Assembly: GCA_905212395.1 (NCBI GenBank)
Contig: CAJMEI010000024.1
Location: 1-10,146 of the forward strand
From: an uncultured Christensenella sp.
Lineage (GTDB): Bacteria; Bacillota; Clostridia; Christensenellales; Borkfalkiaceae
Length of the DNA: 10,146 nucleotides
Direction of reading: 5' to 3'
The notes beneath the pieces were generated by a model. It had not been told where the DNA came from. It did no database searches and saw nothing but the letters and a program-made list of their open reading frames with translations. Shown here piece after piece: positions 1-7,249 of this stretch. The position numbers and the translations under genes were made by a program. Every line of letters starts with the position of its first letter. Position 1 is the first letter of the stretch.

Positions 1-61
1 AACAACGACACAAAAACGTTCCTACTAACGCGCCCGTTATAATTAAACATAAGTCTTTCAT
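1..61 (-). CDS. Partial CDS, N-terminus of a probable small membrane or exported protein
   Basis: The first 20 codons of a minus-strand gene are present and the rest lies beyond the left edge. The start is ATG at 61-59, preceded by a good Shine-Dalgarno AGGAG at 74-70 with an 8-nt spacer. The visible peptide is MKDLCLIITGALVGTFLCRC. It has a short polar start followed by about 14 hydrophobic residues, consistent with a transmembrane segment or a signal peptide, and two cysteines near the visible end. The gene lies 80 nt downstream of rseP in the same direction, and I see no terminator between them, so co-transcription is plausible. In many Firmicutes ispG or proS follows rseP, but this N-terminus does not resemble IspG. 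I do not recognise the family and assign no function. The start site and coding status are well supported by the RBS and open frame; the topology is inferred from only 20 residues. Confidence 0.7.
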   Translation of the reverse strand, partial: MKDLCLIITGALVGTFLCRC

Positions 62-141
62 TAGTATCTCTCCTAAAATTATTCTATTCTAAAGAGCAGA
101 TTTTAGTTACTCGTTATAAAGATTTATGTTTATTTTTAGAA

Positions 142-1551
142 TTACAAAAATTGCAAGACGTCTACCAAAATGGAAAATCCCAAAAGTATTAATAAGCCTA
201 CCGCGTGAATTATTCCTTCTATTTTTTTAGGAACGGGTTTTTTGAAAATCCATTCTATTAAAGTAAAAATTACTCTCGAACCGTCTAGCGCAGGGATAGG
301 CAAAAGGTTGAAAACGGCTAAGTTTACGCCGATAAACGCCACTATTTGCAAAATATATTCTAGTCCCATTCTAACGATTTTAGAAGTAGTTACGACCGTA
401 GTAACAGGACCGCCTACCGATTTAATTCCTAACTTTCCCGTTAATAATTGACCTAGCGTGGTAAAAATTACTCCGCCTATTTTTCCCGAATACACGAAAC
501 TGTCGCCGAGAGCGGTGAAAAATTTACCTTTATATTTTACGGTCGTCAACCTGAAATACGCGTCTACCGAATCTATCTTTAACGCGGATAAAATTTCTTG
601 GTCGGTAATTTCTTCGTTAGATTTACTTGCCCACAAAGAAGAAACGTCTAAATTTAATTCGTAACGCTTAACTTTATCGGTCGGATTTACGCTGTCCAAA
701 GAAGAACGCTTTTCGTTTGAAACGTATACGGATATTTTTCCGTTTTTCTCTCTTAATGCCCCTATAAGTTCGTTTTTGCCGTAAAGCCTTTGTGATAAGT
801 CGTATTTTTCTTGACTATAATCGCCGTCGAAATCCTTTAATTTTAATAGCAAATCGCCGTCCATAAATCCGCTACCCGACGCATCGTAAACGGCGTCTTT
901 CGTGGAAATTTTAGCAATAGTAGCGATACCTAACGCCTTGCAAACGGTAGACACATCCGTAACGTCCTTGCAGTTTACGTTTTCTCTCATCTCTACTTTT
1001 ATCGTTTGTTTCTTGCCGGACCTTAAAACTTTTGCCTTTACCACGTCGCCTTTTTTCTTGCCGTTTAGGCTTTTAACGAAATCCGTAGTAAGCATTATTC
1101 TTTTACCGTTTAACTCTAAAATAACGTCGTCGTCAGACAAAACGTAAGTTATAGCGCTGTCAGGCTTAACTTCGTAAGCGGAATAAGAAGTTTCCCCGTA
1201 ACAAGAAAACATTATTATTATAACGAGTAGCGCAAGTAAAAAATTCATAAACGCGCCTGAAATTAAAACTATTATTCTTTGCCAAGGCTTTTTGGAATTA
1301 AACGCGTTTTCTACTTCCTTTTTATCTTCGTCTTCCCCTTCGAACGCGCAATATCCGCCTAGCGGTAAAAGCCTAACGGAAAAAATTTCCCCGTTCTTTT
1401 TTTTCTTTTTAATCAGCGCGGGGCCCATTCCGATTGAAAACTCGTTTATTTTAAATTTAAAAATTTTGCCCGCTAAATAATGTCCGAACTCGTGTACGGT
1501 TATCATTACGAGCAAAATTAAAATAGCTATTACTATCGCCCAAAATTTCAT
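142..1551 (-). CDS. rseP: RIP metalloprotease RseP/RasP (site-2 protease family)
   Basis: Membrane-embedded zinc protease that makes the second, intramembrane cut in regulated proteolysis of anti-sigma factors and other single-pass membrane substrates. The zinc motif HEFGH is at residues 20-24 inside the first transmembrane helix. The second active-site motif NLLPIPALDG is at 415-424, with D423 as the likely third zinc ligand. Other family marks are the GMGP segment at 41-44, LLPLGGY at 61-67, GAFMNF at 99-104, a degenerate PDZ-like stretch at about 125-190, and closing hydrophobic helices at about 398-415 and 447-469. At 469 aa it is longer than the roughly 420 aa I recall for Bacillus RasP. 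The excess lies at about 200-345, which may be a second diverged PDZ-like domain. It starts 16 nt after the dxr stop. Its RBS AAGGAT abuts that stop codon with a fairly long 12-nt spacer, so coupling to dxr is likely. Confidence 0.93.
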   Translation of the reverse strand: MKFWAIVIAILILLVMITVHEFGHYLAGKIFKFKINEFSIGMGPALIKKKKKNGEIFSVRLLPLGGYCAFEGEDEDKKEVENAFNSKKPWQRIIVLISGAFMNFLLALLVIIIMFSCYGETSYSAYEVKPDSAITYVLSDDDVILELNGKRIMLTTDFVKSLNGKKKGDVVKAKVLRSGKKQTIKVEMRENVNCKDVTDVSTVCKALGIATIAKISTKDAVYDASGSGFMDGDLLLKLKDFDGDYSQEKYDLSQRLYGKNELIGALREKNGKISVYVSNEKRSSLDSVNPTDKVKRYELNLDVSSLWASKSNEEITDQEILSALKIDSVDAYFRLTTVKYKGKFFTALGDSFVYSGKIGGVIFTTLGQLLTGKLGIKSVGGPVTTVVTTSKIVRMGLEYILQIVAFIGVNLAVFNLLPIPALDGSRVIFTLIEWIFKKPVPKKIEGIIHAVGLLILLGFSILVDVLQFL

Positions 1552-1567
1552 TACTTAAATTATCCTT

Positions 1568-2701
1568 TTATTTGTTACGAAAATACTCGTCTACTAAGTT
1601 TCTTGCGTCTTTATCGGTTTTATCCAAAACGTAATCGGACAATTCGTCGGTTTTGGATATTTTAGACAAAACGTATTCTATACTGTCGGAAATACCGTAA
1701 AATCCTATTTCTCCGTTTAAATACTTGCTTACCGCCCTTTCGTTTGCGCCGTTTAACGCACAAGGCGCGTTTCCGCCTTGTTTTTGAGCGTTTAAGGCTA
1801 AGTTAAAGCAAGGAAATTTTTCAAAATTGACTTTTTCAAACGTTAAGCTTTTGCCGTAAAAATCGAAATCTTCAACGGAAGTCGGCAACCTTTCGGGATA
1901 AGTCAAGGCAAGTTGAATGGGAATTTCCATAGACGGATAAGAAGTTTGCGCCATAGTTACCCCGTCCGAAAACGACACCATAGAGTGAACTACGCTTTGC
2001 GGATGTACGACCACTTGGATTTTTTCAAGCGGGCAATTAAAAAGCCATTTAGCTTCTATTACTTCAAAGCCTTTATTCATCATAGTCGCGCAGTCGATAG
2101 TGATTTTTTTACCCATTTTCCACGTCGGATGATTTAAAGCTTTTTCGGCGGGAAGCGTAGCTATTTCAGCCTTGCTTAGAGTTCTAAACGCCCCGCCACT
2201 CGCGGTTATGATGAGCTTTTTAAACTCCCTTTCTTTGTTAAAATCCAAACATTGCCAAATTGCGGAATGTTCGCTGTCTACGGGAATTATTTTTCCCGTT
2301 TTTATTTTAGAAATAATCTCTCCGCCCGCGACCAAACTTTCTTTGTTTGCAAGGGCGACCGTTTTATTTAACGTTAAAGCGTGTTTTACTACTTTATACC
2401 CCGCGTATCCGCTTACCGCCACAAAAATTACGTCGGCTTCTTCCGATACCGCGTGCAGTAAAGCGTTTTGACCATAAAAAAGCGTAGTTTCCTTTGGAAC
2501 TTCCTTTATTTCGGACAGTTTTTCCGCGTTAGTCAAAACAGCCGTTTTAGGCTTGAATTTATTTATTAGCTCTTCTAGCTTTTTTGCATTGTCGTTTGCG
2601 CTTAACGACACTATTTTAAATTTTTCGGGATAACGTTCAACAACGGAAATCACTTGACTTCCTATCGAACCCGTACAACCGAGCAACGCAATTTTTTTCA
2701 T
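1568..2701 (-). CDS. dxr: 1-deoxy-D-xylulose 5-phosphate reductoisomerase
   Basis: Converts 1-deoxy-D-xylulose 5-phosphate to 2-C-methyl-D-erythritol 4-phosphate with NADPH, the committed step of the MEP isoprenoid pathway, in the cytosol. The start chosen is the ATG at 2701-2699, giving 377 aa. It has an AGGAG at 2711-2707 with a 5-nt spacer, and the N-terminus then begins directly with the Rossmann strand MKKIALLGCTGSIG. The frame stays open to an ATG at 2752, but the 17 extra residues are not family-like. Visible motifs are the nucleotide-binding GCTGSIG (8-14), LANKES (117-122), metal ligands in VDSEHS (D142, E144), SGGAF (168-172), HPTWKMG (191-197) and MNKGFEVIEA (208-217). Two usual serines are cysteines: the second residue of GSTGSIG, and C204 where E. 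coli has S222 by my recollection. A strong terminator separates it from cdsA, so it should have its own promoter. It is paired with rseP downstream. Confidence 0.95.
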   Translation of the reverse strand: MKKIALLGCTGSIGSQVISVVERYPEKFKIVSLSANDNAKKLEELINKFKPKTAVLTNAEKLSEIKEVPKETTLFYGQNALLHAVSEEADVIFVAVSGYAGYKVVKHALTLNKTVALANKESLVAGGEIISKIKTGKIIPVDSEHSAIWQCLDFNKEREFKKLIITASGGAFRTLSKAEIATLPAEKALNHPTWKMGKKITIDCATMMNKGFEVIEAKWLFNCPLEKIQVVVHPQSVVHSMVSFSDGVTMAQTSYPSMEIPIQLALTYPERLPTSVEDFDFYGKSLTFEKVNFEKFPCFNLALNAQKQGGNAPCALNGANERAVSKYLNGEIGFYGISDSIEYVLSKISKTDELSDYVLDKTDKDARNLVDEYFRNK

Positions 2702-2706
2702 AAAAT

Positions 2707-2711
2707 CTCCT
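2707..2711 (-). promoter_or_regulatory. Ribosome binding site that fixes the dxr start
   Basis: AGGAG read on the minus strand, 5 nt ahead of the ATG at 2701-2699. Its presence, together with the family-like N-terminus that follows, supports the internal ATG over the upstream in-frame ATG at 2752. Confidence 0.85.
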
Positions 2712-2800
2712 AAACAACGCAAAGATATTAGCCTAAATTTCCTAAACGGCACAAAAATAAGTACGTTTTAGTAAATTTATTTAGCGTAATTTACCTTATT

Positions 2801-2832
2801 AAAAAATTACTCAACGATTTCCCGTTGAGTAA
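2801..2832 (-). terminator. Intrinsic terminator after cdsA
   Basis: On the minus strand, a perfect 10-bp stem (TTACTCAACG at 2832-2823 pairing with CGTTGAGTAA at 2816-2807, 6-nt loop) is followed directly by six T residues (2806-2801). It lies 30 nt past the cdsA stop and about 100 nt before the dxr start. It should end the frr-uppS-cdsA transcript and make dxr-rseP a separate unit. The plus-strand reading has no T-run, so the terminator acts in one direction. The remaining gap (2702-2800) should hold the dxr promoter, but I see only a weak candidate. Confidence 0.88.
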
Positions 2833-2861
2833 AGTATATTAACTATTTTAAGTTTTTATTC

Positions 2862-3674
2862 TTATATCAAAGAGAAAACGAAAAATATAAATGGAGAAGC
2901 GAACAAAAGTCCGTCTATTCTATCCATTATTCCGCCGTGTCCGGGAAGTAAATTTCCCATATCTTTAATACCGAGTTGTCTTTTTACAACGCTTTCAACC
3001 AAATCGCCGAATTCGGTTAGCACCGCTCCGAACAAACCTATAAGCGCAAAGAACAACCATTGCGGGAAAGAATATCCGAAAACAAAATCTCCTTTAACTA
3101 TAAAATACAAAATCAAACTTCCTAATATTCCGCCGATAAGTCCGCCTATACCACCGCTAATCGTCTTTTTGGGACTTATCGTGGGGCACATTTTTTTACC
3201 TTTAAAAGTTATTCCCACAACGTAAGCCATAGTATCCGCGCAGGGCGAAATTAAGAAAATAAGTATTAAAGCTATTAAAGAATTAGATTGCAAAGAATTT
3301 GCAAGCAAACACGGTATTAAAAAGCAAGAAGGATAAATTGCGCACAAAAACGAATACGCAACAGATGAAAGCGTAGTGTGCTTATGGTCTATCACCAAAA
3401 GCGCAAGGCTTACCAAGAAAAATCCTACCGCTATATACAAAGATACTTTCCAAGATAAAAATATCCAACATTCGAAAAACAAAATGGGAAGTATGCAAGT
3501 AAGTATTTTTTGCGTAACCGTAAGTTTGTCTACGGCTCTTACCATTTCTATCGTTCCGATTATAGCTAACGCCAAAATTAAAACGTCAAAATACCTTACG
3601 TCGATTTTTCTTAAAAAGAAAAACCCGACGATTATGGCTACTATGCACGCGCCCGTTAAAGTTCTTTTTATCAT
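2862..3674 (-). CDS. cdsA: Phosphatidate cytidylyltransferase (CDP-diglyceride synthetase)
   Basis: Integral membrane enzyme that makes CDP-diacylglycerol from CTP and phosphatidic acid, the branch point for phosphatidylglycerol and related phospholipids. The 270-aa protein is mostly hydrophobic, with about seven or eight predicted membrane helices. It carries the full family signature at residues 228-254: S228, K231-R232, K237-D238, then PGHGG (244-248) and DRID (251-254). Upstream family motifs are DTMAYVVG (147-154) and SPKKT (167-171). Its ATG overlaps the uppS stop as ATGA (4-nt overlap), so translation is probably coupled; the only upstream RBS-like sequence is a weak GGA. Placement next to uppS is the usual Firmicutes order and groups lipid-carrier and phospholipid synthesis. 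A terminator follows the gene. Confidence 0.96.
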   Translation of the reverse strand: MIKRTLTGACIVAIIVGFFFLRKIDVRYFDVLILALAIIGTIEMVRAVDKLTVTQKILTCILPILFFECWIFLSWKVSLYIAVGFFLVSLALLVIDHKHTTLSSVAYSFLCAIYPSCFLIPCLLANSLQSNSLIALILIFLISPCADTMAYVVGITFKGKKMCPTISPKKTISGGIGGLIGGILGSLILYFIVKGDFVFGYSFPQWLFFALIGLFGAVLTEFGDLVESVVKRQLGIKDMGNLLPGHGGIMDRIDGLLFASPFIFFVFSLI

Positions 3675-4354
3675 TTTACGTTTCCGTAACGCCTTTTTCT
3701 TCCGTTAAACCATTCCAACGCTTTTTCTAGTTCAGCCACGTTAAAATCGGGCCACAATACGTCGGTAAAATATAATTCCGCGTAAGCGCTTTGATACAAA
3801 AGAAAATTACTTATTCTCTTTTCTCCGCTAGTCCTTACAATCATATCTACGTCGGGCAAGCCCGCCGTATAAAGATATTCGGAAAAACTTTGTTCCGTAA
3901 CGGTCGTTACGTTCTCCTTTAAAAGTTTTTGTACGGCCATGACTATTTCTGCCCTTGCGCCGTAATTTATTGCAATATTTAAAACGTGGTCGGAAAACTT
4001 ACCCGTTAGCTCTTCGACTTTTTCTATCGAATTTTTTAAATCTGCGGGTAAAGCGTTCACGTCCCCCGAAACTAAAAGCCTTGTCTTGTTTTTTATAAGC
4101 GTATTCGTATACTTGTCTATAAACTTTTTAAGTAGAGAAAATATTTTGTCTACTTCTTCTTTCGGTCTAGACCAGTTTTCCGTTGAAAACGCGTATAAAG
4201 AAACTACTTCTATTCCGCTATTAAAACACTTTTCGACGATACGGCGTATAACTTGCGAGCCTTTTGAATGTCCGAAAGTTCTCGGCTTTTTTCTTAAAGT
4301 CGCCCACCTACCGTTACCGTCCATAATAAACGCTATGTGGCGTGGCAACGTCAT
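3671..4354 (-). CDS. uppS: Undecaprenyl diphosphate synthase (cis-prenyltransferase)
   Basis: Adds isopentenyl diphosphate units in cis to farnesyl diphosphate to make undecaprenyl diphosphate, the lipid carrier for peptidoglycan and other wall polymers; cytosolic, membrane-associated. The 227-aa protein is slightly shorter than E. coli UppS. Motifs: HIAFIMDGNGRWA (6-18) with catalytic D12, GHSKG (28-32), FSTENW (56-61), and the C-terminal signature from D168 to Q188 containing RTSGEKRISNF (174-184). The tryptophan usual before the last glutamine of this signature is tyrosine here (Y187), a conservative change. The start overlaps the frr stop as ATGA, and the end overlaps cdsA in the same way, so the three genes should be translated together. 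Two other ATGs just upstream are out of frame. By name and motif set this could also be called isoprenyl transferase; the product chain length is inferred from context. Confidence 0.96.
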   Translation of the reverse strand: MTLPRHIAFIMDGNGRWATLRKKPRTFGHSKGSQVIRRIVEKCFNSGIEVVSLYAFSTENWSRPKEEVDKIFSLLKKFIDKYTNTLIKNKTRLLVSGDVNALPADLKNSIEKVEELTGKFSDHVLNIAINYGARAEIVMAVQKLLKENVTTVTEQSFSEYLYTAGLPDVDMIVRTSGEKRISNFLLYQSAYAELYFTDVLWPDFNVAELEKALEWFNGRKRRYGNVK

Positions 4355-4926
4355 ACCGTCATTACATCCTTTTCTTTTTCGGTTTCTAATTTGTCTATCG
4401 TTTCTATTGCGGAAGAAATGCTTTTTTCAACGTCTTTTTCGTAAGACGAATATTCGTCTTCCGTAATTTCTTTTGCGGTTTTCATTTTCTTAAACGCTTC
4501 CAAAGTTTCCCTTCTTATATTTCTAATAGCTACTTTCGCGTCTTCCGCAGTCTTTTTAACTTGTTTAACTATTTCTTTTCTTCTTTCCTGAGTTAAATCG
4601 GGAAATACGAGTCTTATTACGTCGCCGTTATTAGAAGGGGTTAAACCGATATTTGCAATAATTATCGCTTTTTCTACGTTTTTAAGTAAAGATTTGTCCC
4701 AAGGTGAAATTACCAAACATTTTCCGTCTTGTACGGATATGTTAGAAGTTTGCTCGATAGGAGTCATAGCTCCGTAGTAGTCGACTAATACTTTATCTAA
4801 AACGTGCGGATTTGCTCTACCTACCCTAAGTTGTATATATTCTTCCCTTAAAACGCTTATCGTTTTTTCGGTTTTTTCTTCGCTTTCGAGAAGCGTAGTT
4901 TCGATTTTTTCCATATCAACAGGCAT
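4351..4926 (-). CDS. frr: Ribosome recycling factor
   Basis: With EF-G, splits post-termination ribosomes so subunits can be reused. At 191 aa it is near the usual 185. Family features include RVGRANP (34-40) in the first long helix, the domain II stretch YYGAMTPIEQ (50-59), PSNNGDVIRL (97-106) followed by PDLTQERRKE (109-118), and the basic helix VAIRNIRRE (132-140). The C-terminal half is charged and helical, as expected for the three-helix bundle. The start at 4926 is preferred to the methionine at residue 5 because AAGGAG lies 8 nt before it, while the spacing to the second would be 20 nt. It is 61 nt downstream of pyrH with no terminator between, and its stop overlaps uppS. Confidence 0.96.
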   Translation of the reverse strand: MPVDMEKIETTLLESEEKTEKTISVLREEYIQLRVGRANPHVLDKVLVDYYGAMTPIEQTSNISVQDGKCLVISPWDKSLLKNVEKAIIIANIGLTPSNNGDVIRLVFPDLTQERRKEIVKQVKKTAEDAKVAIRNIRRETLEAFKKMKTAKEITEDEYSSYEKDVEKSISSAIETIDKLETEKEKDVMTV

Positions 4927-4987
4927 TGTTATTTCTCCTTTTTAGTTTATTTATCTGTTTTTTTACTGCGTTTAAATTTCGCAATTT

Positions 4988-5695
4988 TTATCTTATCCAA
5001 GTACCTAAATCTTCGCCTTTAACAGCGCTTACTATTGCGTCTTTCTCATCTAATCCGAAAGCTAAAATCGGAACGTTCATTTCCATACACATGGTAACGG
5101 CAGTAGTATCCATAGCTTTCAATTCGCTTTTTATAAAGTCCATGTAAGAAATTTCTTTATATCTTCTTGCCTTAGGATTGGTTTTGGGGTCGCTATCGTA
5201 AATGCCGTCTACGTTTTTAGCAAGAAGCAATACGTCTGCTTTTATTTCGCACGCCCTTAAAGCCGCCGCCGTGTCCGTAGAGAAAAACGGATTTCCCGTT
5301 CCGCACGCAAAAATTACGATTCTGTTTTTTTCTAAGTGAGCTAACGCTTTTCTTAAAATGTAGGGTTCGGCAACTCTGGTGATAGTTAACGCGCTTTGAA
5401 CCCTCGTCGGTACGCCCTTTCTTTCTATTGCGTCTTGGAGCGCTAACGCATTCATAACGGTAGCTAGCATACCTATGTGGTCAGCTTGCGACCTTTCCAT
5501 TTCCGCGCCTTGTCTACCGCGCCAAAAGTTTCCTCCACCGACTACTATTCCTATTTGTACGCCTAATTTTCTTGCCTCTATAAGTTGATTTACCACTTTA
5601 TCAATATAGTCGTGATCAAAACCGTGTTCGTTTTTGCCTGCTAAGGCTTCCCCGCTGATTTTAATTATAACTCTTTTGTACTTTGCTTCGCCCAT
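4988..5695 (-). CDS. pyrH: UMP kinase
   Basis: Phosphorylates UMP to UDP with ATP; bacterial UMP kinases are hexamers of the amino acid kinase fold, cytosolic, and feed UTP, CTP and UDP-sugar pools. The 235-aa length is typical. Motifs: KISGEALAG (12-20) for phosphate binding, VVGGGNFWRG (51-60), ADHIGMLATVMNAL (71-84), GTGNPFFSTDTAA (132-144) contacting UMP, the AKNVDGIYDSDP segment (159-170), and AMDTTAVTMC (194-203) near the nucleotide site. The start has AAAGGAG just 4 nt upstream, a slightly short spacer. A terminator-like hairpin lies between tsf and this gene, so pyrH is probably read by partial read-through from rpsB-tsf or from an unrecognised promoter. frr follows in the same direction. 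Confidence 0.96.
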   Translation of the reverse strand: MGEAKYKRVIIKISGEALAGKNEHGFDHDYIDKVVNQLIEARKLGVQIGIVVGGGNFWRGRQGAEMERSQADHIGMLATVMNALALQDAIERKGVPTRVQSALTITRVAEPYILRKALAHLEKNRIVIFACGTGNPFFSTDTAAALRACEIKADVLLLAKNVDGIYDSDPKTNPKARRYKEISYMDFIKSELKAMDTTAVTMCMEMNVPILAFGLDEKDAIVSAVKGEDLGTWIR

Positions 5696-5730
5696 ATATC
5701 TCCTTTAAATGAAACCGTAAAAATTTATTA

Positions 5731-5770
5731 AAAAAAAGGCATAGTTATATTTGGATATAATATGCCTTTT
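5731..5770 (-). terminator. Terminator or attenuator between tsf and pyrH
   Basis: On the minus strand, AAAAGGCATA and TATGCCTTTT form a long inverted repeat. The inner TTATAT/ATATAA arms also pair, with one bulged C and a loop of about 4 nt (CCAA). A run of T follows the stem, ending at 5731. It lies 18 nt after the tsf stop. Because the ends are A-rich on one side and T-rich on the other, the plus strand has a similar though weaker structure. It probably lowers pyrH-frr-uppS-cdsA expression relative to rpsB-tsf. Confidence 0.82.
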
Positions 5771-5787
5771 CTTTTGCAAAAAATAAA

Positions 5788-6450
5788 TTATTTTTTCATT
5801 GCTTCTACTTGTTTAGCAACTTCGTCAGCAAGATTTTCTTCTTTCTTTTGTAAGCCTTCGCCCATTTCGTAACGAGTAAATCTTCTTACGTCGATTTTTT
5901 CGCCGATAGTAGCTACCGCTTCCGTAATTAACTGACCAACCGTTTTGTCGGGGTCTTTAACGAATTTTTGGCAAAGCAAACAGTTTTCTTCGTAGAAAGA
6001 TTTAATTCTTCCTTCTACCATTCTGTCAACGATTTTTTCGGGTTTGCCTTCTTCCAAAGCTTGAGCCCTTAAAATTTCTTTTTCTTTATCCAAAACGTCT
6101 TGCGGAACGTCGCTTTCCTTGATGTATTGGGGATTGCTTGCAGCGATATGCAACGCGATATCGTGTACCAAAGCTTTAAATTGGTCGCCCCTTGCAACGA
6201 AGTCCGATTCGCAGTTTACTTCGATTAAAACTCCGATTCTTCCTTGCATGTGGATATAACTGTCAACCATACCTTCGCTTGCGATTCTTCCTGCTTTTTT
6301 AGCGGCTTTCGCAATTCCTTTTTCTCTTAAATAATCTATTGCCTTATCGACGTCGCCGTCGCTTTCAACTAACGCTTTTTTACAATCCATAACGCCTGCG
6401 CCCGTTCTTGCGCGCAAGTCCATTACGTCCTTTGCCGAAATTTCTGCCAT
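5788..6450 (-). CDS. tsf: Translation elongation factor Ts (short form)
   Basis: Guanine nucleotide exchange factor that recycles EF-Tu-GDP to EF-Tu-GTP. The N-terminal UBA-like domain (about 1-54) contains the signature TGAGVMDCKKAL (16-27). The core domain has NCESDFVAR (79-87), with the D83-F84 pair that inserts into EF-Tu; the residue before it is Ser rather than the common Thr. At 220 aa it is clearly shorter than E. coli (283) or B. subtilis (about 293), like the compact forms known from Thermus and cyanobacteria, so it appears to lack much of the second core repeat and the coiled-coil region. The frame ends cleanly at TAA, so this is not a truncation artefact. It starts 4 nt after rpsB, and its AGGAG spans the rpsB stop region with a 6-nt spacer. 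Confidence 0.96.
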   Translation of the reverse strand: MAEISAKDVMDLRARTGAGVMDCKKALVESDGDVDKAIDYLREKGIAKAAKKAGRIASEGMVDSYIHMQGRIGVLIEVNCESDFVARGDQFKALVHDIALHIAASNPQYIKESDVPQDVLDKEKEILRAQALEEGKPEKIVDRMVEGRIKSFYEENCLLCQKFVKDPDKTVGQLITEAVATIGEKIDVRRFTRYEMGEGLQKKEENLADEVAKQVEAMKK

Positions 6451-6454
6451 TTTT

Positions 6455-7249
6455 TTACTCCTTTTCTGCTGTTTGTTCGTTTGCAGTTTCGCTTTGAATA
6501 CTTGCTTCTACTGCGTTTTGGTCTTCTACCGCTTCTTCTTCGTCAACGTGGTGTTGAACTGCGTCCGCGCCTTCTTTTGCTTCTACAACTGCGTCCGCAA
6601 TGATGGAAGCTATAAGTTTAACCGCCCTGATTGCGTCGTCGTTTCCGCTGATAACGTAGTCGATATCGGTGGGGTCGCAATTCGTATCGGTGATAGCGAT
6701 AATCGGAATATTGAGTTTCTTTGCTTCTTTAACCGCGATAGCTTCGCAAGAAGGGTCTACCACGAACATAATTCCGGGTAACTTTCTCATTTCTCTGATT
6801 CCGCCGAGATTAGTAAGCAATTTTTCTTTTTCGGTTTTTAAGTTTAAAACTTCTTTTTTGGGAAGTAAATCGAATTCTCCCATTTTTTCCATTTGGTCGA
6901 GTTTGTTTAATCTTTCAACTCTCGAACGAATGGTCTTAAAGTTGGTAAGCGTACCGCCTAACCATCTGGAATTTACGTAGTACATTCCGCATCGTTCAGC
7001 TTCTTGTGCGATAGCTTCCTGAGCTTGTTTTTTAGTTCCTACGAATAAAATGTCTTTGCCTTCTTTAACAGCTTCTACAACGAATTTGTAAGCTTCTTCT
7101 ATTAAATCTACGGTAAGTTGAAGGTTGATAATGTGAATACCGTTTCTTTCACCGTAAATGTACTTACTCATTTTAGGACACCATTTACTTGTAGGATGTC
7201 CGAAATGAACGCCTGCTTCTAAAAGCTGTTTCATACTCGTAACTGCCAT
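6455..7249 (-). CDS. rpsB: 30S ribosomal protein S2
   Basis: Structural protein of the small subunit, needed with S1 for mRNA binding where S1 exists. Family features include EAGVHFGHPTSKWCPKM (11-27), ERNGIHIINLQLT (34-46), GTKKQAQEAI (71-80), NSRWLGGTLTNFKTI (93-107) and the C-terminal signature from P158 through NIPIIAITDTNCDP (180-193). The 264-aa protein ends in a tail of about 44 residues (221-264) rich in Glu, Ala and Gln with few basic residues, likely disordered. The start at 7249 has CGGAGG with a spacer of about 9-10 nt. It is the first gene of the minus-strand cluster, with its own promoter and a structured 5' leader, and is tightly linked to tsf. Confidence 0.97.
   Translation of the reverse strand: MAVTSMKQLLEAGVHFGHPTSKWCPKMSKYIYGERNGIHIINLQLTVDLIEEAYKFVVEAVKEGKDILFVGTKKQAQEAIAQEAERCGMYYVNSRWLGGTLTNFKTIRSRVERLNKLDQMEKMGEFDLLPKKEVLNLKTEKEKLLTNLGGIREMRKLPGIMFVVDPSCEAIAVKEAKKLNIPIIAITDTNCDPTDIDYVISGNDDAIRAVKLIASIIADAVVEAKEGADAVQHHVDEEEAVEDQNAVEASIQSETANEQTAEKE

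Noticed and set aside
62..141. Possible terminator between rseP and the left-edge gene
   Set aside because: Only a 5-bp CTAAA/TTTAG pairing without a T-run is present.
2172..2471. Plus-strand open frame of 99 codons opposite dxr
   Set aside because: Antisense to a clearly conserved enzyme, with no independent support.
2702..2752. Longer dxr reading frame starting at an upstream ATG (2752)
   Set aside because: The internal ATG at 2701 has an AGGAG at 5 nt and gives the conserved N-terminus; the 17 extra residues are not family-like.
2725..2754. TTGTGC with TAATAT at 18 nt as the dxr promoter (minus strand)
   Set aside because: Too few consensus matches in both hexamers to report as a feature, although a promoter is expected in this gap.
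4086..4466. Plus-strand open frame of 126 codons opposite uppS and frr
   Set aside because: It lies antisense to two conserved genes, has no family resemblance and no good RBS, and is explained as a shadow of the real frames.
6473..6980. Two plus-strand open frames opposite rpsB
   Set aside because: Composition reflects the reverse complement of a ribosomal protein gene; no RBS or family match.
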